A DNA stretch of 64,000 nt from NCBI GenBank assembly GCA_023386045.1, contig JAEWKK010000028.1, positions 23,026 through 87,025 on the forward strand. Reading direction: 5' to 3'. Position 1 is the first letter of the stretch. The number at the start of each line of letters is the position of its first letter. This stretch comes from Bacteroidota bacterium. Its GTDB lineage: Bacteria; Bacteroidota; Bacteroidia; Chitinophagales; Chitinophagaceae. The position numbers and the translations under genes are program-made. The notes beneath the pieces are model-generated. The model saw only the letters and a list, made by a program, of their open reading frames with translations, was not told the origin of the DNA and did no database searches. Of the stretch, positions 8,560-17,196 are shown piece after piece.

Positions 8560-9621
8560 ATGTACGCGAAAAAGAAAGAAACAACCCTCAGTGTAGTGCA
8601 AACTACAACAAGCCTGCTTGAAAAAGCGCTTACTGTATTGCAGGAAGGGATCTGTATTATAGATGAAAATGCAAGGATTCTTTATATCAACGATGCACTT
8701 CTAAATATATTAAAGGTCAGGATTGGGAAAATGCCAGCACACCGCGATAGCATTTTTGATTTCATCCCTGAAGATAGAAGGCCGGCACACAGGGAAGCCC
8801 TGGAAAAAGCATTGAATGGGCTTCGCTCTTTTTTTGAATTCTCTTATGTAAATAGAAAGGAAGAACATTGGGTGGAACTGGAGTACTGTCCTATGAACGA
8901 TGAAAGCTCCGGACAAAAAATCATCTGCCTGAGAACAAAGGATATCACGGAAAGTGTGATCCTGAAAAAGAAGTTCCAGGCCGAACAAAAGAACCAGCAG
9001 AACCGCATCATCAAAGCAACCATTGATGCAGAAGACAAGCAGAGAGGTCAGATCGGGCGGGAACTGCACGATAATGTAAACCAGGTTCTCACCACCATAA
9101 AATTATATGCAGAATTATGCCTTAAAGAAGGTATTGATAAAAAAGAATTGCTCGAACAGATTGTAAAGCGTGCCAATTATTGCATTGAAGAGATCAGGAA
9201 CCTTTCGAGGCGGCTCACTTCACCTTCCATTGAAGAACAAAGCCTGGAAGATCTTATACAAAACCTCGTTGAATCGGTCAGGGCCACACAAAAAATAATT
9301 GTGAGATTCCGCTCATCAGGGATCAGGGGAAAAGTATTGAAGCAGGATGTTCAAACAGCGATTTACAGGATTGCACAGGAACAACTGACTAATATCTTGA
9401 AATATGCCGAAGCTACAATCGTGGATATCATCCTGGTTCATATCAATCAGGTGGTAGCCATGCAGATCCAGGACAATGGAAAGGGATTCATCTTTGAAGC
9501 TGATAAAAAAACTTCAGGCCTTACCAATATGATCAGCCGGGCTGAGTCTGTTGGCGGTAAAATAGAATTCGATACAGCGCCCGAGAAAGGCTGTACGGTT
9601 ACCGCTGAATTTCCATTATAA
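8560..9621 (+). CDS. PAS-domain sensor histidine kinase of the NarX/LiaS (HisKA_3) type
   Basis: A 353-residue cytoplasmic kinase without membrane segments. A PAS domain spans about 25-145 (CIIDENARILYIND...), a short coiled linker follows, and the HisKA_3 dimerisation helix carries the phospho-acceptor His170 in GRELHDNVNQ. The HATPase_c domain occupies about 230-353, with an N-box in EQLTNILKYAEA and a G-box in DNGKGF. Such kinases normally act on NarL-type DNA-binding regulators, but the nearest regulator, at 9912, is a receiver with no output domain. The input signal is unknown. Confidence 0.9.
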   Translation: MYAKKKETTLSVVQTTTSLLEKALTVLQEGICIIDENARILYINDALLNILKVRIGKMPAHRDSIFDFIPEDRRPAHREALEKALNGLRSFFEFSYVNRKEEHWVELEYCPMNDESSGQKIICLRTKDITESVILKKKFQAEQKNQQNRIIKATIDAEDKQRGQIGRELHDNVNQVLTTIKLYAELCLKEGIDKKELLEQIVKRANYCIEEIRNLSRRLTSPSIEEQSLEDLIQNLVESVRATQKIIVRFRSSGIRGKVLKQDVQTAIYRIAQEQLTNILKYAEATIVDIILVHINQVVAMQIQDNGKGFIFEADKKTSGLTNMISRAESVGGKIEFDTAPEKGCTVTAEFPL

Positions 9622-9639
9622 CTGTAGAAAAAATTCCCA

Positions 9640-9816
9640 CTACATCGGAGAAACATTGGCCTGGAAAGATTTCACAGCAATGTCGATGTCTTGTGCCTGG
9701 AACAATCCGGACATGGTATTCTTCTTAGGTACAATAACCACGTTCACGGCTTTTGTTTTTTCTTTAAAAGACCACATAGAGGAATAGGTAGGGAATAAAA
9801 ATGTAACTTTTTTCAT
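9640..9816 (-). CDS. Small conserved-looking protein of 58 residues, unknown function
   Basis: A short open frame opposite in direction to its neighbours, between the histidine kinase (stop 9621) and the receiver gene (start 9912). It runs from the ATG at 9816 to the TAG at 9640 and begins MKKVTFLFPTYSSMWSF, followed by a lysine-rich strand-like segment and ending in ANVSPM. The composition is protein-like (alternating hydrophobic beta-strand stretches, no low complexity) and it fills the gap almost exactly. No signal peptide, no membrane segment, and no known domain recognised. The real status depends on homologues. Confidence 0.5.
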   Translation of the reverse strand: MKKVTFLFPTYSSMWSFKEKTKAVNVVIVPKKNTMSGLFQAQDIDIAVKSFQANVSPM

Positions 9817-9911
9817 GTTGTTTTCTTTAGGTTGAATAATGATACAAATCCTGTTCCCTGCTTTTAAGGTAGAGGCTGCAGCATTGGCCTTTTTCTTGGA
9901 TAAATGGTTTT

Positions 9912-10319
9912 ATGACTGACCAAAACAAAAAACACATTCTTTATATTGATGACGATGATGATGACCGCCAGCTGGTTAAGGAAGCAATTTTGGAGATAGA
10001 TCACTCTCTTCAGTTAATGGAAGCTCCAGGTGGAAATGAAGGTCTTGAATTTCTCAAAAAAGCGGCTCAGGATAAAAACCTCCCCTGCCTTGTCATCCTT
10101 GATATGAATATGCCCGGCATGGATGGAAGGGAAACGCTGATTGCCATAAAAAATGAAAAAAAATACGCAAAGATCCCTGTTGTGATCTTTACTACTTCTT
10201 CCAGTAAGCTGGACCAGACCTTCTGCGAAAAATATGGAGTTGAGATGATCACCAAACCATTGAATTTCTCAAACCTGAATACAACTATCAGGAAAATGCT
10301 GATCTACTGCCATCCCTGA
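9912..10319 (+). CDS. Stand-alone response-regulator receiver (CheY-like)
   Basis: A 135-residue single receiver domain. The acidic pocket is at residues 10-14 (an unusually long run of five or more Asp), the phospho-acceptor is Asp64 in ILDMNMPGMDG, the conserved Thr is in VIFTTSS, and the Lys is in ITKPLNF. There is no DNA-binding or enzymatic output, so it probably acts by protein-protein contact or in a phosphorelay. The neighbouring PAS kinase at 8560 is the obvious candidate partner; the short minus-strand gene lies between them. Confidence 0.9.
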   Translation: MTDQNKKHILYIDDDDDDRQLVKEAILEIDHSLQLMEAPGGNEGLEFLKKAAQDKNLPCLVILDMNMPGMDGRETLIAIKNEKKYAKIPVVIFTTSSSKLDQTFCEKYGVEMITKPLNFSNLNTTIRKMLIYCHP

Positions 10320-10575
10320 TTCTTAAAATACAGGGACGATTTATAACGATCAAGGCTAGTCCTTCAATTGAATTAGGCCCTCTTCTGTTTTTACTGATCA
10401 TTCAAATTAACCGCTGATCATCGATTCTATTCTCATGTTAAAATGCTTAACATGTTTTATCTCCAAATTCCTCAATTCATTCATGTACCAGTTGAACATT
10501 GACCTGCGATGAAAAACCTTTGTGTCAGAAAGCAAATTGCTTACACAAAATCATCATAACTAAACAAACAATTTT

Positions 10576-11010
10576 ATGAAAAAGATTATCATCGCATTAA
10601 GCGCATTTTTCAGTTTGACTTCCGCTCAGGCCTTCGCAGCTGATGTGGTTCCTGCCAACATCGTTCATTCTTTTATCAGCACATTTAAGAACGCAAGGGA
10701 TATTGCCTGGGAAGAAACCAATGGTTACAACGTAGCCAGCTTTATCCAAAACGGCGTAAAAAGTTCTGCTTATTACGACCAGGATGGTAAGTTAGTAGTT
10801 GTTGGAACCCAGATCAACCCTTCCAGCCTTCCCACTCAACTGGCCAGCAAGCTTGACCAGGATTTTGCCTCCTTTGCTGTAACTGCTCTTTTTGAAATGA
10901 AAGATGAATTTGGTACCAGCTATTATGCTACCATTACAGATGGCAAAAAAGTAAAGGTGCTGAAAGGGGATTCTAAAAAATGGACTGTAGTCGTAACAAA
11001 AAGGAAATAA
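10576..11010 (+). CDS. Secreted PepSY-like (beta-lactamase-inhibitor-like) protein
   Basis: A 144-residue exported protein with a signal peptide MKKIIIALSAFFSLTSAQAFA. The mature part, with the pattern FKNARDIAWEET..NYNVASFIQNG..SSAYYDQDGKLV, resembles the putative beta-lactamase-inhibitor-like/PepSY-like family common in Bacteroidota (beta-strand plus helix, one aromatic-rich repeat). Expected in the periplasm or outer envelope; function not known. It is a single-gene unit closed by a strong terminator at 11043. Confidence 0.75.
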   Translation: MKKIIIALSAFFSLTSAQAFAADVVPANIVHSFISTFKNARDIAWEETNGYNVASFIQNGVKSSAYYDQDGKLVVVGTQINPSSLPTQLASKLDQDFASFAVTALFEMKDEFGTSYYATITDGKKVKVLKGDSKKWTVVVTKRK

Positions 11011-11042
11011 TAACCTCAACCCACTATCTTATTAATAAACCG

Positions 11043-11069
11043 GCCCTTGCCTTTGGCAAGGGCTTTTTG
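11043..11069 (+). terminator. Rho-independent terminator after the PepSY-like gene
   Basis: Perfect 9-bp stem GCCCTTGCC/GGCAAGGGC with a TTT loop (11043-11063), followed by TTTTT. Thirty-two bases past the stop codon. Confidence 0.92.
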
Positions 11070-12046
11070 CATTTTATGTGCAAATACAAATCCGTACTTT
11101 TTTGCCCTGTTCACCTGAATTTTTCCTGGCCTCCGATTCCTTAGACCATTCAGGTCCAGGCCAGGCTCTCTTCAATCTTCATTAAAATCCTCTTTGGATT
11201 GATTTGAGTCATAACCGGTGAAGTCCAATTTCTTCTCATATAACCGGATGCTCCCAACTTAATTACCACACATCAACACCTCAGCAAAAGGATATCCCTG
11301 ACCACCAATTTCCAGCCATGAAAAGTGCCTTTTTGGATTCGTATTTTATTTAATAATTAAAAAAGCCAGTTAAGTCCAGTCCGGTTTATAATTTCCAAAA
11401 ACCGGGAAAATCTCAAGGCCATTCACTTACGAATTAATTTATATATAATAACGGCTCGTCAATTCCCCGATTTCATAACCACTTTCAATAGCGCCATTTA
11501 GACAGAACACTTCCCGGCCTCCACATCCTTCCATTTTTCCGGGAATTAGGATGATATGCTATCCAAGTCCAAAATGCCGATTTACTACCAACCACCTCAA
11601 ATTGATTTTAAACCCGATTAATAGGCCTCTTTAAAAAAGGCATCTGGGTGGTCAAAAACAAAAACTTCAGCCAAAAATCAAAAAAAGGAGAGATGAGTCA
11701 TTACTTTTTTATGGCATTTAATTTTTTAATTGATAATTTAGTTTAAGTACAACTATTATTCAGATGAATATCAACTTGTTATTGTCAAATTTCCCCAACT
11801 GTTCCAAAAGATGTGCTTAACAAGCATTATTTAATTAATTAACTTTAAAAATAACTGCAATTTTATTTATGATGACTTTCATATAAAGCTAAATATCAAT
11901 TGGAAAACTATTTTATTAAAACTAAAATTTTTGACAATTTAAATTCCTTTACAAATTGAATCAATTGCTATAAAATTTAGCTGTTGATTTTGAAGATGGG
12001 CGACCAGGTTTTTTTCGGGCAGCATTATTTTTGCTTTATTAATGTC
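11070..12046. other. Long AT-rich intergenic region, no gene recognised
   Basis: Nearly 1 kb between a terminator and the next start codon. No open frame of useful length, tRNA or rRNA signature was seen on either strand. From about 11700 to 12000 the base composition becomes strongly AT-rich. It must contain the promoter of the lipoprotein gene at 12047; no full TAnnTTTG box was found close to it. A small RNA or decayed gene remains possible. Confidence 0.5.
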
Positions 12047-12514
12047 ATGAAACGAATCCTCGTTCCTCTCCTTTTGGCGATTGTTTTTACTGGCTGTGTC
12101 CAGGTGAAAGAACCTGAGTTCCGAAAAATTGAAAAGCTCAGGTTGAAGAATTTTGGAATTACAGAAGGTGTGATTGCCTTTAATGCTACTTATTACAATC
12201 CCAATAATTTTGGAGTTTCTGTCAAAGAGGCAGAGGCTGATGTGTATATAGATTCAGTTTACCTGGGAAAATTTGTGCAGGATTCAGTTGTACAGGTTAA
12301 TAAAAATGCGGACTTCTCAATCCCACTGTCCGGGAAAATAACCCTGGCAACGGCTCTGAAAATTGACTTGGAGGACATTGAAAAAAGGGATATTCTGCTC
12401 AAGGCCATCGGGTCTGTGAAGGTGGGTAAGGCCGGAGTTTTTGTCAATAAACCCTTTGAATACCGGGGGCGGCATCGCCTGGAAGATCTGAAATTGAACA
12501 GTATTGGCTTCTAA
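12047..12514 (+). CDS. LEA14-like (late embryogenesis abundant type 2) lipoprotein
   Basis: A 155-residue lipoprotein. The start is set at the ATG 12047 because MKRILVPLLLAIVFTGC is a lipoprotein signal peptide with Cys at residue 17; the frame extends upstream only through alternative starts. The mature part has the immunoglobulin-like LEA_2 pattern: NFGITEGVIAFNATYYNPNNFGVSVKEAEADVYID, then FSIPLSGKITL. Proteins of this fold are found in the bacterial envelope with unclear roles, possibly stress-related. It converges on the HMA-domain gene, sharing a bidirectional terminator. Confidence 0.8.
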   Translation: MKRILVPLLLAIVFTGCVQVKEPEFRKIEKLRLKNFGITEGVIAFNATYYNPNNFGVSVKEAEADVYIDSVYLGKFVQDSVVQVNKNADFSIPLSGKITLATALKIDLEDIEKRDILLKAIGSVKVGKAGVFVNKPFEYRGRHRLEDLKLNSIGF

Positions 12515-12539
12515 TAAAAAACCCCGCATCAGCGGGGTT
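12515..12539. terminator. Bidirectional terminator between convergent genes
   Basis: Stem AACCCCGC/GCGGGGTT (12520-12527 and 12532-12539) with a 4-base loop ATCA. On the minus strand the stem is followed by TTTTTATTAG, so it is best for the HMA gene; on the plus strand the T-run is poor. Confidence 0.85.
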
Positions 12540-12561
12540 CGTTCATTTATTAATTGAAAAT

Positions 12562-12921
12562 TTATTGCTTCTTGCCTCCTCCATCTTCGGGCTTTTTACA
12601 GCATTTGGGTAAGGCGTTATATGCCTCCGGTGTAGCCGCTATTTCATTGGCATCATAGCCAGCATTGGCGATCGCTGTCTTGATAATTTCCTCGTTGGTG
12701 CGGTCAGTGAGGTATTTAACGGTGGTTTCTTTCTTCCTGTAATTCACGTTTACATATACAACGCCGTCATAGCGCTTCAGAACTTCTTCAATTCGTTTTT
12801 TACACAAATCACACTGAACGGTTGGAGTACTGATCTTGACCGTCATTTGGGCCTTTGTCTGGGCTGAAGCCGCAATAGAAATAAAGAAAGAAACAAAGGC
12901 AAGGAGCAGCAGTTTTTTCAT
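12562..12921 (-). CDS. Exported heavy-metal-associated (HMA) domain protein
   Basis: A 119-residue protein with signal peptide MKKLLLLAFVSFFISIAASAQ and one ferredoxin-like HMA domain (about 25-95). The metal-binding loop reads VQCDLCKKRIEE, with the CxxC pair of copper chaperones and mercury-binding MerP. A second Cys pair (KCCKK) is near the C-terminus before a glycine/lysine tail. A periplasmic metal-binding or metal-handling role is inferred; no transporter is adjacent. It starts 24 bases after the pyrE stop on the same strand, so it may be read from the pyrE transcript. Confidence 0.85.
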   Translation of the reverse strand: MKKLLLLAFVSFFISIAASAQTKAQMTVKISTPTVQCDLCKKRIEEVLKRYDGVVYVNVNYRKKETTVKYLTDRTNEEIIKTAIANAGYDANEIAATPEAYNALPKCCKKPEDGGGKKQ

Positions 12922-12945
12922 TTATAAGGGTTTTATATTCCGAAT

Positions 12946-13581
12946 TTAAGAAAGTCCCTTCCAGTTGGCCGGGTCTGACCTCCATTTTAACAAAACTTCC
13001 TCCTCTTCCGGGCGGATCATGTTCTTCTTAACGGCAAGACTCAATAAAGAAGGGTAATTGGTTAAAGAAAAATAGGGAACTTCTGCCTGGCTAAAGGCCT
13101 GGTTGGCCAGCTCAAACTGGTAATTAAATATGGAAACCATTCCCAGCACCTCCATTTCTGCTTTACGTATCACTTCTACCACCTGTAAACTACTCTTGCC
13201 GGTAGAAATCAGGTCTTCTATAACCACGGTTTTCTGACCTTTAATCCAGGCACCCTCAATCTGGTTGCCCAGCCCATGCTCTTTGGGCTTGGGCCGAACA
13301 TAAATAAAGGGCAACTTTAACTGGTCGGCTACCATCGCCCCCCAGGCAATACCGGCCGTAGCAACGCCGGCAATCAGTTCTGTGTCGGGATATTTGTCAA
13401 AAACCACGTTACACAATTCACTTTTAATATAATCCCTGATAAAAGGAAGCGAAAGAACCTTCCTGTTATCACAATAAATAGGACTTTTCCAGCCGCTGGC
13501 CCAGGTAAAGGGTTCCTTTGGATTTAATCTTACAGCTTCTGCCTGTAATAGTTTTTCTGCAGTGATCAAAGCATCCGTCAT
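12946..13581 (-). CDS. pyrE: Orotate phosphoribosyltransferase
   Basis: Converts orotate and PRPP to OMP in pyrimidine synthesis. The start is set at the Met of MTDALITAEKLLQ (13581), giving 211 residues, the usual PyrE length; the upstream 23 in-frame residues have no counterpart in the family. The PRPP-binding motif is VVIEDLISTGKSS, and the flexible loop is in RPKPKEHGLGNQIEG. It lies in a neighbourhood with pyrB and pyrR, but on its own transcript, divergent from the Nudix gene. Confidence 0.95.
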   Translation of the reverse strand: MTDALITAEKLLQAEAVRLNPKEPFTWASGWKSPIYCDNRKVLSLPFIRDYIKSELCNVVFDKYPDTELIAGVATAGIAWGAMVADQLKLPFIYVRPKPKEHGLGNQIEGAWIKGQKTVVIEDLISTGKSSLQVVEVIRKAEMEVLGMVSIFNYQFELANQAFSQAEVPYFSLTNYPSLLSLAVKKNMIRPEEEEVLLKWRSDPANWKGLS

Positions 13582-13675
13582 GCTGCGAAAATAAGATTTG
13601 CCAGGACTATTATACGCTTTATGTAAGTAAGCAGATATTCTTCCATACATCTAACTTTACCACGAAGCCCTAATC

Positions 13676-14320
13676 ATGATAAAAATCTATTTCAATAACA
13701 AGCCTCTTTTTATAACTGATCAGGTCACACCATCAATTGAAGAATACCTTCATCATGAAGAAACGGTGTTTATTGATGAATTCAATTCTCATACAGTAAA
13801 GGCCATGATCCATGAAATGCAAACCGAGAAGATACATGCAGGTGTTTTCTTAGATCCAGATGTAGCCAGCGTTTTAGCTGCCTTTCGCAAAAAATTTGTC
13901 TTTGTTCAGGCGGCAGGCGGATTTGTTTACACGAATGATCACCATGTATTGCTCATATTCCGCCGTGGAAAATGGGACCTGCCCAAAGGAAAGCTTGATG
14001 CAGGTGAAGACCTTGAAACCTGCGCTTTGAGAGAAATAAGAGAAGAAACAGGAGTGGAAAAACTGAAATCAAAGGGAAGTCTTTGCACCACCTATCATAC
14101 TTACCTGCAGGATGGCAAACACTGGCTCAAAGAATCCCACTGGTTTATGGTGGAATCGGAAAAACAGGATCATTTTTTACCGCAGACCGAAGAAGATATT
14201 GAAAGATGTGAATGGGTGGCTGTGAAAGATCTTTCACCTTATACCGAAAATACTCATGCTTCCATCATGGATGTGATCAGTGCTGGAATCAGCAGGCTGA
14301 ATGAAACCAGGAATGTTTAA
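13676..14320 (+). CDS. Nudix hydrolase
   Basis: A 214-residue hydrolase with an N-terminal segment of about 75 residues that is not part of the Nudix fold and a Nudix domain from about 80. The Nudix box begins at Gly105 (GKLDAGEDLETCALREIREE, then TGV) and is complete, with the catalytic REXXEE core. Family members cleave nucleoside diphosphates linked to another group; the substrate here cannot be read from sequence. The stop codon overlaps the coaD stop by four bases, the two genes being convergent. Confidence 0.88.
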   Translation: MIKIYFNNKPLFITDQVTPSIEEYLHHEETVFIDEFNSHTVKAMIHEMQTEKIHAGVFLDPDVASVLAAFRKKFVFVQAAGGFVYTNDHHVLLIFRRGKWDLPKGKLDAGEDLETCALREIREETGVEKLKSKGSLCTTYHTYLQDGKHWLKESHWFMVESEKQDHFLPQTEEDIERCEWVAVKDLSPYTENTHASIMDVISAGISRLNETRNV

Positions 14321-14808
14321 ACAAATCTCAACTGGTTGTCCTGCATTTTAATGCTGTTCAATACCACATCAGGAACAAATTGGGATACATCGCCACCATT
14401 CCTGATTACATCTCTTACCAGCGTGGAAGCTACCGAAGTATATTTTGGCAGGCAGGTCAAAAAAATGGTTTCGATCTGGTTGTCCAGGCTCCTGTTCATA
14501 TCTGCGATCGCCTTTTCGTATTCAAAGTCGTTAACATAACGGATGCCCCTGACAATATAATTCGCCTGGATTTTTTTACAGCATTCTACAGTAAGACCTT
14601 CATAAATCACGGCACTGATCTTGGGTTCATTTTTAAATATTTCTTCCAGCCAGCTGATTCTCTGTTCGGCTGAAAACATCGGCACCTTATTGGAATTGAG
14701 GCCAATTCCAATATAAAGCTTATCGAATAATTGCAGTGAACGTTCAATGATATCAATATGCCCGAAGGTTACAGGATCAAAGGTTCCGGGAAATAAAGCA
14801 ATGCGCAT
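14317..14808 (-). CDS. coaD: Phosphopantetheine adenylyltransferase
   Basis: Transfers AMP to 4'-phosphopantetheine, the penultimate step of coenzyme A synthesis. The 163-residue protein begins MRIALFPGTFDPVTFGHIDI, containing the nucleotidyltransferase TxxH motif (TFGH), and has the second motif YTSVASTLVRDV near the C-terminus (ISSTxxR-equivalent). Start codon 22 bases after the pyrB stop, so it probably ends the pyrR-pyrB-coaD transcript. Confidence 0.96.
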   Translation of the reverse strand: MRIALFPGTFDPVTFGHIDIIERSLQLFDKLYIGIGLNSNKVPMFSAEQRISWLEEIFKNEPKISAVIYEGLTVECCKKIQANYIVRGIRYVNDFEYEKAIADMNRSLDNQIETIFLTCLPKYTSVASTLVRDVIRNGGDVSQFVPDVVLNSIKMQDNQLRFV

Positions 14809-14830
14809 CTATTGGAATTAAGAAGGTAAA

Positions 14831-15763
14831 TTAAGACGAATTTCTCTCTCCTGCCAGCAGGTACAACACGGCCATCCTTACTGCCACCCCGTTCTCCACC
14901 TGTTGAAGAATGATGGACTGATCGCTGTCAGCCACATCACTGTCAAGTTCCACACCCCTGTTGATCGGTCCTGGATGCATGATGGTGATCTTCCTGGAAA
15001 GATCATTCAATAGTTTTTTATTGATGCCATATACCAGGTTGTATTCTCTTAATGAAGAAAAAAGCACCTGGTTCTGCCGCTCAAGCTGAATACGCAGCAC
15101 GTTGGCAACATCACACCATTCCAGCGTTGACCTGAGGTCATAATTTACTTTTACAGGAAAGGCTTCCTCCATGTATTTAGGAATGAGTGTTGGCGGACCA
15201 CAAACTGTTACATCCGCTCCCATTTTGGTGAGCAGGTAGATATTACTTTGGGCCACGCGACTATGCATGATGTCACCAATAAGTGCCACCTTCACTCCCT
15301 CAAGGCTTCCGAGAGTTTCTTTAATGGAATAAGCATCAAGCAGGGCCTGGGTAGGATGCTCATTGATTCCGTCTCCCGCATTTACGATGGCCGCTGGTAT
15401 ATGCTGGGCAAGAAAATGGGGTGCACCACTGGCACTGTGCCTCATCACCACCATGTCAACCTTCATCGAAAGAATATTATTGACAGTATCCAGCAGGGTT
15501 TCACCCTTTGAAACAGAAGAACCTGAAGCGCTGAAATTAATGGTGTCTGCAGAAAGTCTTTTTTCTGCCAGCTCAAAAGAGATGCGTGTTCGTGTTGAAT
15601 TTTCGTAAAACAGGTTTACGATCGTTACATCACGAAGGGAAGGCACTTTTTTGATCGGTCTTTGTAAAACTTCCTTGAATTCCTTGGCAGTATCGAGAAT
15701 GAGAGAAATGTCGGACGGTTGAAGGTCTTTGATACCAAGCAGATGTCGGGTAGAAAGGCTCAT
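14831..15763 (-). CDS. pyrB: Aspartate carbamoyltransferase catalytic subunit
   Basis: Joins carbamoyl phosphate and aspartate, the first committed step of pyrimidine synthesis. The 310-residue protein has the carbamoyl-phosphate-binding motif YENSTRTRISFE (about 54-65) and the aspartate-side motifs HPTQALLDAY and MHPGPINRGVE. Length and motifs are those of class B ATCases without a pyrI regulatory chain; none is in the window. A TAnnTTTG box sits 7 bases before the start, between pyrR and pyrB, so pyrB may have its own promoter in addition to any pyrR read-through. Confidence 0.96.
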   Translation of the reverse strand: MSLSTRHLLGIKDLQPSDISLILDTAKEFKEVLQRPIKKVPSLRDVTIVNLFYENSTRTRISFELAEKRLSADTINFSASGSSVSKGETLLDTVNNILSMKVDMVVMRHSASGAPHFLAQHIPAAIVNAGDGINEHPTQALLDAYSIKETLGSLEGVKVALIGDIMHSRVAQSNIYLLTKMGADVTVCGPPTLIPKYMEEAFPVKVNYDLRSTLEWCDVANVLRIQLERQNQVLFSSLREYNLVYGINKKLLNDLSRKITIMHPGPINRGVELDSDVADSDQSIILQQVENGVAVRMAVLYLLAGERNSS

Positions 15764-15770
15764 TAAAAAT

Positions 15771-15778
15771 CAAAGATA
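15771..15778 (-). promoter_or_regulatory. Minus-7 promoter box (TAnnTTTG) before pyrB
   Basis: Minus-strand TATCTTTG, full consensus match, ending seven bases before the pyrB ATG. Transcription would start at or almost at the start codon. It lies in the 70-base pyrR-pyrB gap. Confidence 0.55.
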
Positions 15779-15833
15779 AGGGAAATAGATTTTGCACAGT
15801 TTACTGTCTGCTTCTTTATAAATGTGCAGGACT

Positions 15834-16358
15834 TTAATCAATGAGCACCACTTCATCTTTTTCATCTTTGTCGGACCAAAGCACTTTTACTTTTTGAGTG
15901 ATGATGGAATCAATGGAGCGGCCGGTATAATCAGGCTGAATGGGTAATTGCCGGCTGTATCGCCTGTCAATGAGTACCATTAGTTCCACCTTTTCAGGCC
16001 TTCCGAAATCCATCAGCGCATCCAGCGCAGCGCGTATGGTTCTCCCTGTGTAGAGAACATCATCCACCAGTATGACCTTCTTCCCTTCAATAGAAAAACG
16101 GATATCGGTTTTATTGGGAACATGCAATTCCTTACGATGGTCATCACGATAGAAAGTGATATCCAGCTTACCATAAACAATTGCTGAACTGTCAATCTCA
16201 GTTGCCAGTTCCTTAACTATGCGATCCGATAAAAAAACTCCACGGGGCTGTATTCCAATGATCACGGTCTGGTCAAGGTTAACATGGTTCTCAAGTATCT
16301 GGTTAGCCAGTCTTTTGATCGTCAGTTCAATCTGCTGGTTATTCAAAACGGGTTTCAA
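15834..16358 (-). CDS. pyrR: PyrR: pyrimidine operon regulator / uracil phosphoribosyltransferase
   Basis: A 174-residue type I phosphoribosyltransferase of the PyrR family. The PRPP loop reads VILVDDVLYTGRTIRAAL, and the family stretch IGIQPRGVFLSDRI is in the N-terminal third. In Firmicutes PyrR binds pyr mRNA to attenuate transcription; no such attenuator was recognised here before pyrB, so the protein may act mainly as an enzyme or bind a site that is not obvious. First gene of the pyrR-pyrB-coaD run. Confidence 0.94.
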   Translation of the reverse strand: MKPVLNNQQIELTIKRLANQILENHVNLDQTVIIGIQPRGVFLSDRIVKELATEIDSSAIVYGKLDITFYRDDHRKELHVPNKTDIRFSIEGKKVILVDDVLYTGRTIRAALDALMDFGRPEKVELMVLIDRRYSRQLPIQPDYTGRSIDSIITQKVKVLWSDKDEKDEVVLID

Positions 16359-16404
16359 TGAAAAGAATTTGCATAAAAATAATCAATCGGCTTTAACCTG
16401 ATCC

Positions 16405-16431
16405 AAAAACAAAGCCCCGCTATTGCGGGGC
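16405..16431 (-). terminator. Terminator of the OM beta-barrel gene 16454-17113
   Basis: 7-bp GC stem GCCCCGC/GCGGGGC (16414-16420 and 16425-16431) with loop TATT; on the minus strand followed by TTTGTTTTTGG. Confidence 0.8.
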
Positions 16432-16453
16432 CTTAGCTGTTGGCTAACCTTAA

Positions 16454-17113
16454 TTATTTGTTGGCACCGAAATGATAAAACAAACCGATATTGATAACTG
16501 AATGTTTAAAACTGGCATCGCTGGAGCTTTCGTTATCAAGCACGTTTGAAAAACCATGATTATAACGGGCACCAATACCCAAACCTACACGTGTCATATA
16601 ACCAAGTCCTGCACCGGCTGAAACTTCCATGTTTTCAAAGTTCTTTTTGTTATCCACTTCAACATTACCAGGACCATCCTGCTTGGCATTAACCAGGAAA
16701 CCTACCTGGGGTCCTGCTTCAACATAAAATCCACCAACGGTTTTGAATTGGAACATCAAAGGCACATTGATATAGTGCAGGTCCTGCTCATACTTTTCAC
16801 TGGTGGTAATAGTACCTACGGTTGTTTTTTGATTCATTTTACTACCCTGACCACTATATAATACTTCAGGTTGAAAAGCAAGTCCTCCTGTTCCAAGTGG
16901 AATGTTTGCAAGAAGACCCACATGGAAAGAAGTTTTGAGATTAGTGCTGAGATCAAATCCTGAAGGCAAATCGTTGGGTCTTAATTTAGAGAGATTAGCG
17001 CCCGCTTTGATTCCGAATCTTGGTTTAACAGCCATTTCGGTTCTGTTTTCATTCTGCGCAAACATGGCCGTGCTTGTAATAAAGGCTAAAGCAAATAAAC
17101 TGAACTTTTTCAT
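16454..17113 (-). CDS. Outer-membrane beta-barrel protein (PorT/OMP_b-brl_2 type)
   Basis: A 219-residue porin-family protein with signal peptide MKKFSLFALAFITSTAMFAQ. The mature part starts with the family hallmark FGIKAGANLSKL and continues with alternating strands (FHVGLLANIPLG, LAFQPEVLYSGQGSKM, YINVPLMFQFK, FYVEAGPQVGFLV) ending YHFGANK. These domains recur in the next gene (17197), so the two are paralogues. Predicted to sit in the outer membrane; the cargo or partner is not known. First of four barrel genes in the 16.4-19.3 kb cluster, each apparently with its own terminator. Confidence 0.88.
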   Translation of the reverse strand: MKKFSLFALAFITSTAMFAQNENRTEMAVKPRFGIKAGANLSKLRPNDLPSGFDLSTNLKTSFHVGLLANIPLGTGGLAFQPEVLYSGQGSKMNQKTTVGTITTSEKYEQDLHYINVPLMFQFKTVGGFYVEAGPQVGFLVNAKQDGPGNVEVDNKKNFENMEVSAGAGLGYMTRVGLGIGARYNHGFSNVLDNESSSDASFKHSVINIGLFYHFGANK

Positions 17114-17141
17114 AAGTAAAATTTTATGCTATGGGCCTTAC

Positions 17142-17167
17142 AAAAAGAAGGCCGCAAATTGCGGCCT
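17142..17167 (-). terminator. Terminator of the OM beta-barrel gene 17197-17793
   Basis: Inverted repeat AGGCCGC/GCGGCCT (17149-17155 and 17161-17167) around AAATT; minus-strand continuation is TCTTTTTG. About 30 bases past the stop. Confidence 0.75.
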
Positions 17168-17196
17168 GTGGAAAAAATTTGAAGATTCTTGCTGGT

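Noticed and set aside
15764..15833. PyrR-dependent attenuator before pyrB
   Set aside because: The 70-base gap shows a promoter box but no terminator/antiterminator pair or PyrR-binding loop that I could recognise.
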